The translations under genes and the position numbers were made by a program. A DNA stretch of 42,516 nucleotides from Candidatus Neomicrothrix sp. UBA2131 (GTDB taxonomy: Bacteria > Actinomycetota > Acidimicrobiia > Acidimicrobiales > MedAcidi-G1), in NCBI GenBank assembly GCA_002329075.1, contig DCXR01000069.1, positions 43,055 through 85,570 of the forward strand. Direction: 5' to 3'. The notes beneath the pieces were generated by a model. The model was not told the origin of the DNA. It worked only from the letters and a program-made list of their open reading frames with translations, and searched no databases. The first letter of the stretch is position 1; every line of letters starts with the position of its first letter. Below, one piece after another: positions 1-8,115 of the stretch.

Positions 1-286
1 GAAAACGGCTCGGCAGGTTTCGACCACGAAAAGTGACCGGACCGGGTCCGACGAATGTGGCCAACCCCGAACAGAAGAGGGGATCGCCAGTACCCCTCGC
101 TGAGACCCCCTGTCATACGCCTGACCGTCCGTGTCGCAACTGTCGACGCACGAATCTTGACTCCCAAGCTCCGCGACATCCCGGCCGCGCGGCGTACTGA
201 CGGTTCTGGGTTCGAGTCCCTCCGAGCACGCCAAGATGTGCAGGTCCGGACCCAATTCGTAGTCCTCTACTGGCTACGATGGCTGT

Positions 287-967
287 GTGCCCAACTGGTT
301 CGACCCTCCCTGGGCTCCTGCGCGTCTGAAGCGCCTGATAGCCGATCACCGGGTGGTTCTGCTGACCAGTCTGGCACTGTTGGCCATCGGCCTCGTCGGT
401 GGAGCGGTCATCGGCCTGCATCCCGCCATCACCGTTCTTCTGGTGGCAGCAGTAGTGGTAACGAGCATCGTCTCTCTGGTACGCAGTGGCCGTCGCCGTG
501 GGGACGCCCAGCGCCCCAGCGCGACCGGGACGATCGCCCGATTTGGACTGTCTGCAATCGTCGTCCTGACAGTCATCCAGGTGGTTCCCTATGGGCGTGA
601 GCACTCCAACCCGCCAGTCGCCATGGAACCAGCCTGGTCAACGCCGGAGACACGGGAGTTGATGGTGAGGGCCTGCTTCGGCTGTCACAGCAACGAGGTC
701 ATGTGGCCCACATACTCCAATATCGCCCCATTCTCATGGGCGGTGACCCAGCATGTTCAGGAAGGGCGCGACGAGATCAACTACTCCGAGTTCGGATCCG
801 GCAAGGAGGACGACGACACCATCGAGACGATCCTCGAGGGTGATATGCCTCCCGGCTACTACACCGTGTTCGGGCTCCACCCGGAGGCCAACCTGACCGG
901 TACCGAAGTTGACGCCCTCGTCGCCGGGCTCCGAGACACCCCGGGATTCGTCGAGGACGACGGCTAG
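287..967 (+). CDS. Membrane-anchored haem-binding domain protein (c-type CxxCH)
   Basis: This 226-residue protein starts at GTG. It has three hydrophobic segments at about residues 23-43, 46-65 and 84-101, followed by an extracytoplasmic domain with a single c-type haem motif, CFGCH, at residues 130-134. After the motif come a WPTYSNIAP-like stretch, an EGR segment and an MPP-GYY-xxxHP region, which together match the Haem_bd (DUF-type, PF14376) family of small monohaem proteins. These are usually about 150 residues with one anchor; here the N-terminus is longer, with extra membrane spans. The role is presumably electron transfer or haem-linked sensing at the cell surface; substrate and partner are unknown. 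No cytochrome maturation genes or redox partner lie next to it. The next ORF on the opposite strand ends right at its stop codon. Confidence 0.75.
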   Translation: MPNWFDPPWAPARLKRLIADHRVVLLTSLALLAIGLVGGAVIGLHPAITVLLVAAVVVTSIVSLVRSGRRRGDAQRPSATGTIARFGLSAIVVLTVIQVVPYGREHSNPPVAMEPAWSTPETRELMVRACFGCHSNEVMWPTYSNIAPFSWAVTQHVQEGRDEINYSEFGSGKEDDDTIETILEGDMPPGYYTVFGLHPEANLTGTEVDALVAGLRDTPGFVEDDG

Positions 968-1170
968 TTGTCGTAGCCAGGGACGTTGTTGACATCCGCG
1001 TGTAGGTGAGCCTCCTCGAATCCCAAGACCTGATCCACCCGTGTCCGGATGCCATCATTCTGTGTTGGCTCGAACCGGCCGGGGACGAGGAACGCGAATG
1101 CCACAGATCCAGGCCATCGGCATCGGCCCTCAACGAAGCGTGGCTGCAGGAGGCAGTAGCCGACCAACAC
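964..1170 (-). pseudogene. Possible gene fragment (weak)
   Basis: A reading frame of 68 codons from a GTG, with its stop overlapping the end of the haem-binding gene. The frame stays open upstream to about position 1257 without a better start. The C-terminal part (…VLGFEEAHLHADVNN…) has a natural amino-acid mix, unlike most shadow frames, but there is no ribosome binding site and I do not recognise a family. It may be the tail of a decayed gene or chance. Confidence 0.2.
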
Positions 1171-1482
1171 ACTCAGTAGCCGGAGGGTTTCGATCCGGGA
1201 GCCGCAGGCGTCATCATCGGGTAGGCAGCCACAGGGCCGGCACTTCGATTGGCGCGCTCACGCCGCGTGGCCGGGCCGGCTGGGATAGATCCGGCATCTC
1301 GCTGGGACAGATGCCGGCCCCGCAGCCCGGAAACCCATCACACGCTGGACAGACACAAGCCTGCCGAGACCCCCCGAACCCGTCCCAAAGCGGCATTCAC
1401 CCCCTCGATAGGCGTTAACCAGTCGGGCGAAAGAAAATTCAGGATATTCGCGGAACAGCTTGACTTTCTGTTGACGCAGCGG

Positions 1483-1521
1483 ACGGTAGTCACCGTTCGA
1501 AAGTAACGGACACTCCGTTAC
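1483..1521. promoter_or_regulatory. Two adjacent operator-like palindromes
   Basis: Positions 1483-1496 read ACGGT-AGTC-ACCGT, a perfect 5+5 inverted repeat. Positions 1503-1521 read GTAACGGA-CAC-TCCGTTAC, a perfect 8+8 inverted repeat. The second resembles operators of TetR-type dimers. Two TTGAC hexamers (1460 and 1471) lie just upstream on the plus strand, although no good -10 is visible at the right spacing. The stretch 968-1702 otherwise holds only the weak fragment at 964-1170 and the terminator at 1571-1605. Confidence 0.4.
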
Positions 1522-1570
1522 ACACCATGTGAGAGTACCTCTGGCTTGGTGGTCTTGACGGTCTAGATGG

Positions 1571-1605
1571 GAGCCCCGGTCGTCACTGGCGACCGGGGCT
1601 CTTTT
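1571..1605 (+). terminator. Rho-independent terminator
   Basis: A perfect 12-bp stem (GAGCCCCGGTCG at 1571-1582 pairs with 1590-1601) with a 7-base loop is followed by TTTT. The T-run is on the plus strand only. No recognised plus-strand gene lies between 968 and 1570, so the terminated transcript is either an unannotated RNA or a leader that stops before the ABM-domain gene at 1703. Confidence 0.8.
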
Positions 1606-1702
1606 CCTTCTCCCCCGTATTTGACGGATCCGAACTCGACCTGCTGTGCTGGTCCGCGCGGCGGGTCCATCCGGGGCGCGTCCGGACGGAAGGCAAGAAT
1701 CC

Positions 1703-1999
1703 ATGTCCCAGACCATCCACGTCGTGTTCCCCTGTCAGGAGGGGAAGGGGGCCGAGTTGCTCGGCATCCTGACCGAGGCGCTGGTCGACACTCGGGCCTT
1801 CGAGGGCTGCGAGTCGATCGAGGCCTACAGCAACAGCGACCACCCGGACACGGTCGTCCTTTGGGAGAAGTTCGCCACCCGGGCCAACCACGAGGCCTAC
1901 CTGGCCTGGCGGATCGAGAACGGCATGCTCGAGATGCTCGGCCCGATCCTGGCCAGTGATCTCGAGGTCACCTACTACGACGACCACCCCGACGTCTGA
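1703..1999 (+). CDS. Antibiotic-biosynthesis-monooxygenase (ABM) fold protein
   Basis: A 98-residue protein with the ferredoxin-like alpha/beta barrel pattern of the ABM superfamily: an N-terminal beta strand (IHVVFPC), a helix rich in Leu/Ala, an E-A-Y-x-N strand, then a VLWEKF strand and a helix containing HEAYLAWR. Such small dimeric proteins include quinol monooxygenases, haem-degrading enzymes and many of unknown substrate. The W-E-x-(Y/F) and 'H-xx-(Y/H)-L' positions are the family hallmarks seen here. I chose the ATG at 1703 because a GGAAGG sequence (1688-1693) precedes it; a longer in-frame extension to 1646 has no family support. It sits alone, 98 bp after the terminator and upstream of a convergent AEC carrier. 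Substrate is not predictable. Confidence 0.75.
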   Translation: MSQTIHVVFPCQEGKGAELLGILTEALVDTRAFEGCESIEAYSNSDHPDTVVLWEKFATRANHEAYLAWRIENGMLEMLGPILASDLEVTYYDDHPDV

Positions 2000-2108
2000 T
2001 CCGGGCCCCCGGAGTTCGGCGACCTGGCGATTTTCGGTCACGCAGACTGGCCGCCTTCGGCTTGGCCACCAGGCATCTGGAACCAACTCTCTTCCGGGTC
2101 TCCGGCAA

Positions 2109-3020
2109 TCAGAGTACGAGAAGAACCACGGGCAGGGTCAGGGCCGAGAGCAGGGTCGTCAGAACCACCGCCGCCGTAACCCGATCGGGCGCAAGGTCGC
2201 TCTCGACGGCTATGACGGCGGTGAACACCGCCGGCGGCATCGCCGACTGGATCACGACGGCATCCAGGAAGTCGCCACCCAGCGACAGGGCCGAAGCTGC
2301 CAACCCCGCAACCAGGGGGGCCAATGCCAACTTGGCGACAAGCACCACACCCAGGTCGTTGGACCATGTCGGCCTACCACTCTTGGCCAACTGCATGCCA
2401 AGCGTCAGCAGCATCACCGGGATGAGGGCATCCGCCAACAATCCGATCGAACGGTCGACGACAACGGGCAGGTCCACCCCAGAGAGGTTCACCAGGAGCG
2501 AGATGGCCCCGGCGATCGCCATCGGCGCAGCCAGTGCCTTACCGAGAGCCGGAAGCGGCGACCTGAACCGCGCTTCGGCAAGGCCGACGCTCAGAACAAG
2601 ACCGGTCAGGTTGATGGTGAGCATCAAGACGCCGGCAACCGGAAGGGCCTGGTCCCCGAGGGAGAAAGCCACGATGGCAAGGCCGGCGTTGCCGACGTTG
2701 CCGTATGAACTGGTGATGGCCGTCGCTGCTGTCAGTTCGTAGCCGGCTCCGGTTATCCGTGACCACAAGACCGCCAACGCCACGGCGGACGCCATCCCAG
2801 CCAGGCCCGCCAGCACCAACCGCGCGACCACACCGCGTTCCAGGTCGGCGCCAGCCAGCACAGCAAAGATGAACGCCGGACCGAAGACGTTGTAGGCCAG
2901 ACGGGAGAGCCCACCGACGTCTATGTGCAACCTCGGCCCGAGCGCGGCGCCAAGGACCACAAGGATGGCGACCGGGGCCAGTACATCGAGGATCACGTTC
3001 GCCACCGACATGGTCACCAA
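2109..3020 (-). CDS. AEC family transporter (auxin efflux carrier type)
   Basis: A 303-residue integral membrane protein with about ten hydrophobic helices. The central SSYGNVGNAGL segment and the C-terminal QSAMPPAVF segment are the two diagnostic discontinuous-helix motifs of the AEC (Mem_trans, PF03547) family, whose bacterial members export or exchange small carboxylates, including malate and malonate. The start is uncertain: the first codon at 3020, or the Met four codons later. It is transcribed divergently from the lipoprotein at 3122, with a 101-bp shared promoter region, and is convergent with the ABM-domain gene. Nothing nearby fixes its substrate. Confidence 0.85.
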   Translation of the reverse strand: MVTMSVANVILDVLAPVAILVVLGAALGPRLHIDVGGLSRLAYNVFGPAFIFAVLAGADLERGVVARLVLAGLAGMASAVALAVLWSRITGAGYELTAATAITSSYGNVGNAGLAIVAFSLGDQALPVAGVLMLTINLTGLVLSVGLAEARFRSPLPALGKALAAPMAIAGAISLLVNLSGVDLPVVVDRSIGLLADALIPVMLLTLGMQLAKSGRPTWSNDLGVVLVAKLALAPLVAGLAASALSLGGDFLDAVVIQSAMPPAVFTAVIAVESDLAPDRVTAAVVLTTLLSALTLPVVLLVL

Positions 3021-3121
3021 TGATGCCCGACAGGCCGTCCTCTACGGTTACCGCATCGGCTAGTGGTCACCCCCGAACCGATCGGGTAATGGGGTTTCTG
3101 TCCAGGTGTCACACTGAAGCC

Positions 3122-3991
3122 ATGACGCGGGTCAAGGTCCTCTTGGCAGTTGTGTTGGTGACCTCGGGTTGCGACGGAGGCTCCGAAACCGCCACACCAA
3201 CCACCACCGCCACACCAACCACCACCGCCACACCAACGGGCCCACCTGGTGGACCGTGGACGTTCTCCGAGCAAGTCAACGAACACCTGGTCGAGACAAC
3301 CGTCACCTGCGGGACCAGCGGCCTGGAGGTCGAATACAGGTTGGACGGACAACCCATCGACCCGGAGACGACCGGCTTCCGCTTTACGCAGGGTGCCCAG
3401 AGCTTCCACCGGGTGGTGGGAGCAGAAGATGCTGACGGCCCGGACTACCTGTTCGATGGTGGTTGGTGGATCGAGGACCGCACCGACGGCGTGTCATGCG
3501 AACCGTACGAAGGGCCCATCTGGGAGGACTTCACCGACGACCGGATCCCCATCTCAGACATCGTGTGGGACAACGCCGGCCTTCGCGAACCGGTGTGCAC
3601 CGACGGCAACTCCCGGGAAGTCGTCCCCGACTGTCTCCAGGACTTCGACTACGTGCGCCGGGCCACCGTGGACGGACACCTCCTCGAGATCGGGTTCGAC
3701 TGTGCCGAGGCCAGCGTGGCTGAGGCGTGGTGGGTGGTCGATGGCGTGATGGTTGCCAACCGCTACTACCACCCGCCCGAGTTTGCTCATGAGGATTACG
3801 AGGAGGCGCTGGTTGCACCAATGCGGGACCTCTACGGCGACACCGTCTACGACTACGTGGCGTACGTCCACTGGTCGGACGATGAAGCCTTCGTGTTCGA
3901 CATCGGACGAGTGAAGATCGACCTGAACCTGGAAGCATTCACCGAGGGGGACAACTGCGTCCTGCTCGACTGGTCCACTACCGAACCCTGA
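3122..3991 (+). CDS. Hypothetical lipoprotein
   Basis: A 289-residue protein from the ATG at 3122. It begins with MTRVK and a hydrophobic stretch, then a lipobox-like VTSGC with the acylated Cys at residue 17, so it is probably exported and lipid-anchored. A short Thr/Pro linker made of TTATPT repeats follows. The mature part is acidic and rich in Trp, Tyr and Cys (at least five Cys), with two similar-looking sections, each containing a VxCxxxxLEVEYRLDG- or LEIGFDCAEA-like strand and a polar YxxxPxF loop, suggesting a duplicated beta-rich domain held by disulfides. I do not recognise a family. It is monocistronic, with 126 bp before the convergent methyltransferase gene. Confidence 0.65.
   Translation: MTRVKVLLAVVLVTSGCDGGSETATPTTTATPTTTATPTGPPGGPWTFSEQVNEHLVETTVTCGTSGLEVEYRLDGQPIDPETTGFRFTQGAQSFHRVVGAEDADGPDYLFDGGWWIEDRTDGVSCEPYEGPIWEDFTDDRIPISDIVWDNAGLREPVCTDGNSREVVPDCLQDFDYVRRATVDGHLLEIGFDCAEASVAEAWWVVDGVMVANRYYHPPEFAHEDYEEALVAPMRDLYGDTVYDYVAYVHWSDDEAFVFDIGRVKIDLNLEAFTEGDNCVLLDWSTTEP
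3190..3237 (+). repeat. 18-bp tandem repeat in lipoprotein linker
   Basis: The unit CGCCACACCAACCACCAC occurs twice exactly (3190-3207, 3208-3225), plus a 12-bp partial third copy (3226-3237). It encodes the Thr/Pro linker after the lipobox, and is a site where length may vary by slippage. Confidence 0.9.
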
Positions 3992-4117
3992 TCGGCGACC
4001 TCCTCGACGAGGACGACGACCACGAATGCTCACAACCCCAACGGCGACGAGCACCGGACCAGGGGACACCGACCGGCCGACTGTGGAAACGTCGGTAGAG
4101 GATCGAAGCCGTGTCGC

Positions 4118-4915
4118 TCACCCGGCCTTGCGTACGATCCAGGCTTCCTCGGCGGGCCACTGCTGCGCCCATGAGAGGTCGACGAACGGGAAGCGGTTCT
4201 CCTCCGCGTCGGCAGGTGGCCGGAGTTCTACGAGGTCCTCGACCTCGAACCCGCACACACGCAACAACCGGATGCGCTCACCATGGGAGATGTGGAACTC
4301 GACCCCCGGATCGTCGGGCCACTCGAAACGGTGCATTCCGAACTGGGGACGCTGCAACCGGTCGCCGGCCGGGGTCTCGTCATCGTCGAACACGCAGAGC
4401 ATCTGCAGCACGGAGTTCCCGAGGAACACCAGGCGACCCCCGGGCCGCAGCACCCGCGCCGCCTCCGGCAGCCAACGGTACGGGTCGCACCAGATGCTGG
4501 CCCCGTACTCGGAGATCGCGAAGTCGAAGGCCGCGTCGACGAAGGGCAACCGCTCGGCGTCGCAGTGGACCAACGGAAAGCGGAGGTCGAACTCGTGTTG
4601 GAATCCCGCTGCGGTCGCCAACTGCGCCGCCGAGTTGTCGATGCCGACAGGTCGACCGTCGCGTCGGGCCAGCCAGGCCGACACGTAGGCCGTCCCACAG
4701 CCCAACTCCAACACGTCACCGCCCCCGAACGCCCCAAGCAGGCCGACGTCCGACTCCGGGACGCCGTAGACGCCCCACCGGGGGTGCTGGGCGGCCCAAC
4801 TCCGTCGACCGGATTCGACCCAGTCCTCCGCGGTCTGGTCCCAATAGGCCCGATTCGACTCGACATGGTTACGGGGCCCCGGACGATCCATCCCAAGAGT
4901 GAACCACACATCCAT
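4118..4915 (-). CDS. Class I SAM-dependent methyltransferase
   Basis: A 265-residue protein with the Rossmann-type methyltransferase core. Motif I (VLELGCGTAY) is at about residues 68-77, an acidic IDNS motif follows, then CDAERLPF (motif II region), FDFAISEYGA, and the LRPGGRLVFLGN motif III. The N-terminal 'RAYWDQTAEDWVESGRRSW' segment and the C-terminal region resemble the Methyltransf_11/25 group of small-molecule methylases. The start at 4915 could instead be the Met eight codons later; neither has a strong ribosome binding site. It lies 237 bp downstream of the sulfatase-like gene on the same strand, so a functional link is possible but not shown. Substrate unknown. Confidence 0.85.
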   Translation of the reverse strand: MDVWFTLGMDRPGPRNHVESNRAYWDQTAEDWVESGRRSWAAQHPRWGVYGVPESDVGLLGAFGGGDVLELGCGTAYVSAWLARRDGRPVGIDNSAAQLATAAGFQHEFDLRFPLVHCDAERLPFVDAAFDFAISEYGASIWCDPYRWLPEAARVLRPGGRLVFLGNSVLQMLCVFDDDETPAGDRLQRPQFGMHRFEWPDDPGVEFHISHGERIRLLRVCGFEVEDLVELRPPADAEENRFPFVDLSWAQQWPAEEAWIVRKAG

Positions 4916-5054
4916 TGAAGGGTCTTGTGGAGGATACGGCGAAGACGCCGACCGGTTCGGCGGAACCAGTTCCCGGACCGGGGCGCCCAGTTGTGCACCT
5001 CATTCGCCGGCCAACACCCTGCCCGGGCCGAATGGGCTGGTCAGCGGTGGTTGC

Positions 5055-5075
5055 CCGTCGGTGGCGGACCGACGG
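5055..5075. other. Short hairpin downstream of the sulfatase-like gene
   Basis: CCGTCGGT (5055-5062) pairs perfectly with ACCGACGG (5068-5075) around a 5-base loop, in the 237-bp gap after the minus-strand sulfatase-like gene. There is no T-run on either side, so it is at best a weak or Rho-assisted terminator. The rest of the gap shows nothing recognisable. Confidence 0.3.
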
Positions 5076-5152
5076 TGCAGCCTGCCGGGATCACCACGGT
5101 TCCCCTCGGAAACAGTGGTCACACCCCCGTCCCACCCGGCAGGCGGAAGCCC

Positions 5153-6640
5153 TCAGGTCCCCGGATCGCTCAGGGTGAGCATGCCCCCCGGCGTCGCCAG
5201 CAGGTTGGCCAACGGACCATCGACGACGCCCGGGCGCCAGTCGAGGAGGTCCTCGGCGTAGGTCCGCATGGCAGGGTGCTCGGTCAACGGCGTCACCTCG
5301 TCGGGATCCTGCTCGAGGTCGACGTACAACGGCGGGAGCCCACCGAAGAGCACGAGCTTGCCGGCCCGATCCCGCAGGACCGCGAGGTTGCAGTCGACGA
5401 GCGGCAGGTCGAAGATCCCGGCGAACACCCGGAAGTCGAACTCCCAGTGGGCCGCCGACCTCCAATGGGGCGCCACACCCGTCTCGAGGAACGGCCGCAG
5501 CGACCGACCCTGGCACTGCTCGGGGACCGGGAGGCCCGCCAGGTCCAACAGTGTCGGCATCACGTCGACGTGCTCGGTGAACTCGTCGACCACCGCACCC
5601 GACACACCCCCCAGGTCCGGCCAGCGCACGATCAGCGGCACGTGGAACGAGCGGTCGTGATGGCCCAACTTGCTGACCAACCCGTAGTCGCCCAGCAGTT
5701 CCCCATGGTCGGACGTGACCGCCACGACGGTCCGTTCCGTGCTCCCGGCGTCGTCGAGGGCACCCAAGAGGCGACCGATCTGGTGGTCGACCTCGGCGAC
5801 CATCCCGTAGTAGGTGGCACGCAACTGCCGGACCTCGAGCGGGTCGCTGGAAGCCGTCGTGAACCCCCAGGCTCCCAGGGCCTCGATGAAGGGATGATCG
5901 ATGTCCTGTGCCGGCAACGGCGCAGGAACCTCGGCGGGATCGTGGAAGTCGTTGTAGGGGGCAGGCACGTGGAACGGTGGATGCGGCCGCAACAGCGACA
6001 CGTGCACGAACCAGGGTTCCGGCAGCCCGTCGAGCACCTCGATCACCCGGTCGACGACGAACGCCGTTTCGGTCTCGTCGGCGGCGAACACCGACGGCGG
6101 CCACGTCGAGCCCCGCCCCGGGGGAATCTCGACGTCGGTTCGCGGGCGATTCAGGCGCCCCCGGTCGGAGATGTCATGCCCCCGCTCCTCGAGCCACAGG
6201 TACCAGGCCTCCCGGTCGTCCGGCAACTGGAGGGCGACGGTGAAGCCGGGCAGGATGCCCTCGTAGGTCAGGAGCCGGGGATCGTCATCGGCGACGGTCC
6301 GCGGGTCGACCGTCTGGTCGGTGTAGCCGAACAGCAGCGGGTCGTAGCCACCCGACCGCACCTCGTGTGCGATGTTGGTGAGGCCGGCGTCGAGTGGGGT
6401 GCCGTTGAAGACCACCCGGTTGGTGTGCTGGTAGGTCCCGGTCAACAGACACGCCCGGCTCGGACCGCACGGCGTCGCCTGGCCGTAGTGGCTGGCGAAG
6501 CGCACCCCGTCGGCGGCCAGCGCATCGAGGTTCGGGGTCCGCACCAGCGGGTGGCCGGCCGCCCCGAAGGAGTCGGCGCGCCACTGGTCGATCGTGACGA
6601 AGAGCAGGTTGGGGCGGGACGGCTCGCCGCTGGTCGCCAT
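5153..6640 (-). CDS. Sulfatase-superfamily hydrolase, phosphonate monoester hydrolase-like
   Basis: A 495-residue alkaline-phosphatase/sulfatase fold enzyme. The sulfatase signature C-G-P-S-R (residues 58-62) supplies the Cys to be converted to formylglycine. Metal ligands are Asp18 in FVTIDQW and Asp311-His312 in TSDHGELLGD. Several blocks match characterised phosphonate monoester hydrolases as I remember them, better than classical arylsulfatases: GYDPLLFGYTD…DPR, HVSLLRPHPPF, RQLRATYYGM, an HWEFDFR segment and a LPPLYVDLEQDP C-terminal strand. Family members hydrolyse phosphonate or phosphate mono/diesters and sulfate esters promiscuously. No signal peptide is visible, so it is probably cytosolic. 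Activity needs a formylglycine-generating enzyme, which is not in the window. It is divergent from the DMT transporter at 6696 (55-bp gap). Confidence 0.85.
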   Translation of the reverse strand: MATSGEPSRPNLLFVTIDQWRADSFGAAGHPLVRTPNLDALAADGVRFASHYGQATPCGPSRACLLTGTYQHTNRVVFNGTPLDAGLTNIAHEVRSGGYDPLLFGYTDQTVDPRTVADDDPRLLTYEGILPGFTVALQLPDDREAWYLWLEERGHDISDRGRLNRPRTDVEIPPGRGSTWPPSVFAADETETAFVVDRVIEVLDGLPEPWFVHVSLLRPHPPFHVPAPYNDFHDPAEVPAPLPAQDIDHPFIEALGAWGFTTASSDPLEVRQLRATYYGMVAEVDHQIGRLLGALDDAGSTERTVVAVTSDHGELLGDYGLVSKLGHHDRSFHVPLIVRWPDLGGVSGAVVDEFTEHVDVMPTLLDLAGLPVPEQCQGRSLRPFLETGVAPHWRSAAHWEFDFRVFAGIFDLPLVDCNLAVLRDRAGKLVLFGGLPPLYVDLEQDPDEVTPLTEHPAMRTYAEDLLDWRPGVVDGPLANLLATPGGMLTLSDPGT

Positions 6641-6695
6641 CTGCGCATCCTCGCACGACGATGGCCCGAACCCACACCACCACTAGTGTCCCGCA

Positions 6696-7592
6696 ATGGC
6701 CGCACTCCGCCTGCCCCGCGAGGGACGCCAACTCGGCCTGCTGCTGGCAGCCACCGGGATGTTCCTCGTCTCGACCGACTCCCTGTTCATCCGCATCGCG
6801 GACGCTGACGGGTGGACCATCGCCTTCATGAGCAGCGTCTGGTCGACGCCGATCATGTGGTGCATCGCCGTCCGCAGCCTCGGGCGGGACCTCCCCGAAC
6901 GGTTCAACCGGCACCGGGGACCGCTCCTGGCGTCGAGCCTCCTCGGTTCCGCCAGCATGACCGCCTTCGTGACGGCCGTGACGAAGACCGACGTCGCCAA
7001 CGTGGTGGCGATCATCGCCGCCGCACCGATATTCGCCGCAGTCATCGCCAGGGTCGCCCTCGGCGAGCGGGCCGCCCCACGGACCTGGCGGGCCATCGCC
7101 GCCACGATCGCAGGCATCCTCGTGATCGTCGGTGGGTCGCTCTCCGGAGACGGCCTCAGCGGCAACCTCCTGGCCCTGTTCGCCATCTGCTGCTTCGGCG
7201 CCAACCTCTCGATCTGGCGCCGCTCGCCCGACCTCTCGAGGATGCTGCTCGTCGCCCTGACCGCGACGTTCACGATGCTCGCCACCGCCGTACCGGCGAA
7301 CCCCTCCAGCCTCGACCGCAATGCGCTCCTCGCCACCCTGGCGATGGGCAGCCTGTTCGGGCCGGCCGCCCGCTTCTGCATGTCGATGGCCACCCGGTAT
7401 GCACCTCCGGCGGAGGTGAGCCTCTTCACGCCCGTCGAAACGGTGTGTGCCACGGTCTGGGTCTGGCTCTGGTTCGATGAGGTACCGCCCACGGCGACGT
7501 TCGTCGGCGCAGCGATCGTGCTGACAGCGGTCACCTACGGGGTGACCGGTCCGGCCGCCGAGGTGGCCCCGACCCCCACCCTCCACACCTGA
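6696..7592 (+). CDS. DMT superfamily (EamA-type) transporter
   Basis: A 298-residue protein with ten predicted transmembrane helices arranged as two EamA repeats. The first repeat ends around FAAVIARVALGERAAP and the second around SLFTPVETVCATVWVWLWFDEVPP; both show the typical 'P-x-(F/V)-x6-15-L-x-(E/D)-x-P' end motif. EamA proteins move amino acids, metabolites or drugs, usually outward. It starts at the ATG at 6696 and is followed after 7 bp by the YbaK-domain gene, so the two are probably co-transcribed. Substrate cannot be inferred; the divergent sulfatase-like gene may share its promoter region. Confidence 0.85.
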   Translation: MAALRLPREGRQLGLLLAATGMFLVSTDSLFIRIADADGWTIAFMSSVWSTPIMWCIAVRSLGRDLPERFNRHRGPLLASSLLGSASMTAFVTAVTKTDVANVVAIIAAAPIFAAVIARVALGERAAPRTWRAIAATIAGILVIVGGSLSGDGLSGNLLALFAICCFGANLSIWRRSPDLSRMLLVALTATFTMLATAVPANPSSLDRNALLATLAMGSLFGPAARFCMSMATRYAPPAEVSLFTPVETVCATVWVWLWFDEVPPTATFVGAAIVLTAVTYGVTGPAAEVAPTPTLHT

Positions 7593-7599
7593 CCCGGCC

Positions 7600-8106
7600 G
7601 TGACGCGTACCTCCGACCCCGTCCTCGACCAGGCCGTCGCCCTCGGCATCGCCCACGAGGTGATGCCCTGCGACCCCGACCTCGCCGACACGGCGGTCTT
7701 CTGCGAGGCCTACGGCATCGACCCGTCCGACTCGGCCAATGCCATCCTCGTGGCCGGGAAGCCCCGGGCGGACGAACCGCAGCCATTTGCCCTCTGCCTG
7801 GTCCTGGCCACCCACCGACTCGACGTCAACGGCATCGTCCGACGCCGACTCGGCAGCCGCAAGGCGTCGTTCGCGAACGCCGACCAGACCCGCTCGCTCA
7901 CTGGCATGGAGATCGGCGGGGTCACGCCGTTCGGCCTCCCGGAACCCGTCCCGATCTGGATCGACAGTGCCGTCATGGATCGGGATGAAGTGGTCATCGG
8001 CGGTGGGTCCAGGGACCGCAAACTCCGACTGCCCCCGGGGGGCCTGCTGGCACTGCCCGGTGCAGAGGTGGTCGGCGACCTGGCGCGGCCCGCCGAACCC
8101 GGCTGA
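7600..8106 (+). CDS. YbaK/aminoacyl-tRNA editing domain protein
   Basis: A 168-residue stand-alone YbaK/ProX-type domain (PF04073), starting at GTG 7 bp after the transporter. Visible hallmarks are the N-terminal CEAYGIDPSDSANAIL section, the conserved lysine-bearing RKASFANADQT region (the K in the 'K-x-(S/R)' position is used for deacylation in the family), a GMEIGGVTPFGLPEPVPIWID strand-loop-strand and the terminal GGGSRDRKLRLPP. Family members hydrolyse mischarged aminoacyl-tRNA (for example Cys- or Ala-tRNA-Pro) in trans; many actinobacterial paralogues are uncharacterised. Pairing with a DMT transporter does not define its substrate. Confidence 0.85.
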   Translation: MTRTSDPVLDQAVALGIAHEVMPCDPDLADTAVFCEAYGIDPSDSANAILVAGKPRADEPQPFALCLVLATHRLDVNGIVRRRLGSRKASFANADQTRSLTGMEIGGVTPFGLPEPVPIWIDSAVMDRDEVVIGGGSRDRKLRLPPGGLLALPGAEVVGDLARPAEPG

Positions 8107-8115
8107 TCCCCGGGC

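Noticed and set aside
3190..3237. CRISPR-like or regulatory repeat
   Set aside because: The 18-bp units are contiguous, without spacers, and encode a Thr/Pro linker of a lipoprotein.
4925..6808. A 627-codon plus-strand open frame opposite the sulfatase-like gene
   Set aside because: It is the antisense of a strongly conserved hydrolase; its product is Arg/Gly/Val-rich with no recognisable motif, as expected for a high-GC shadow frame.
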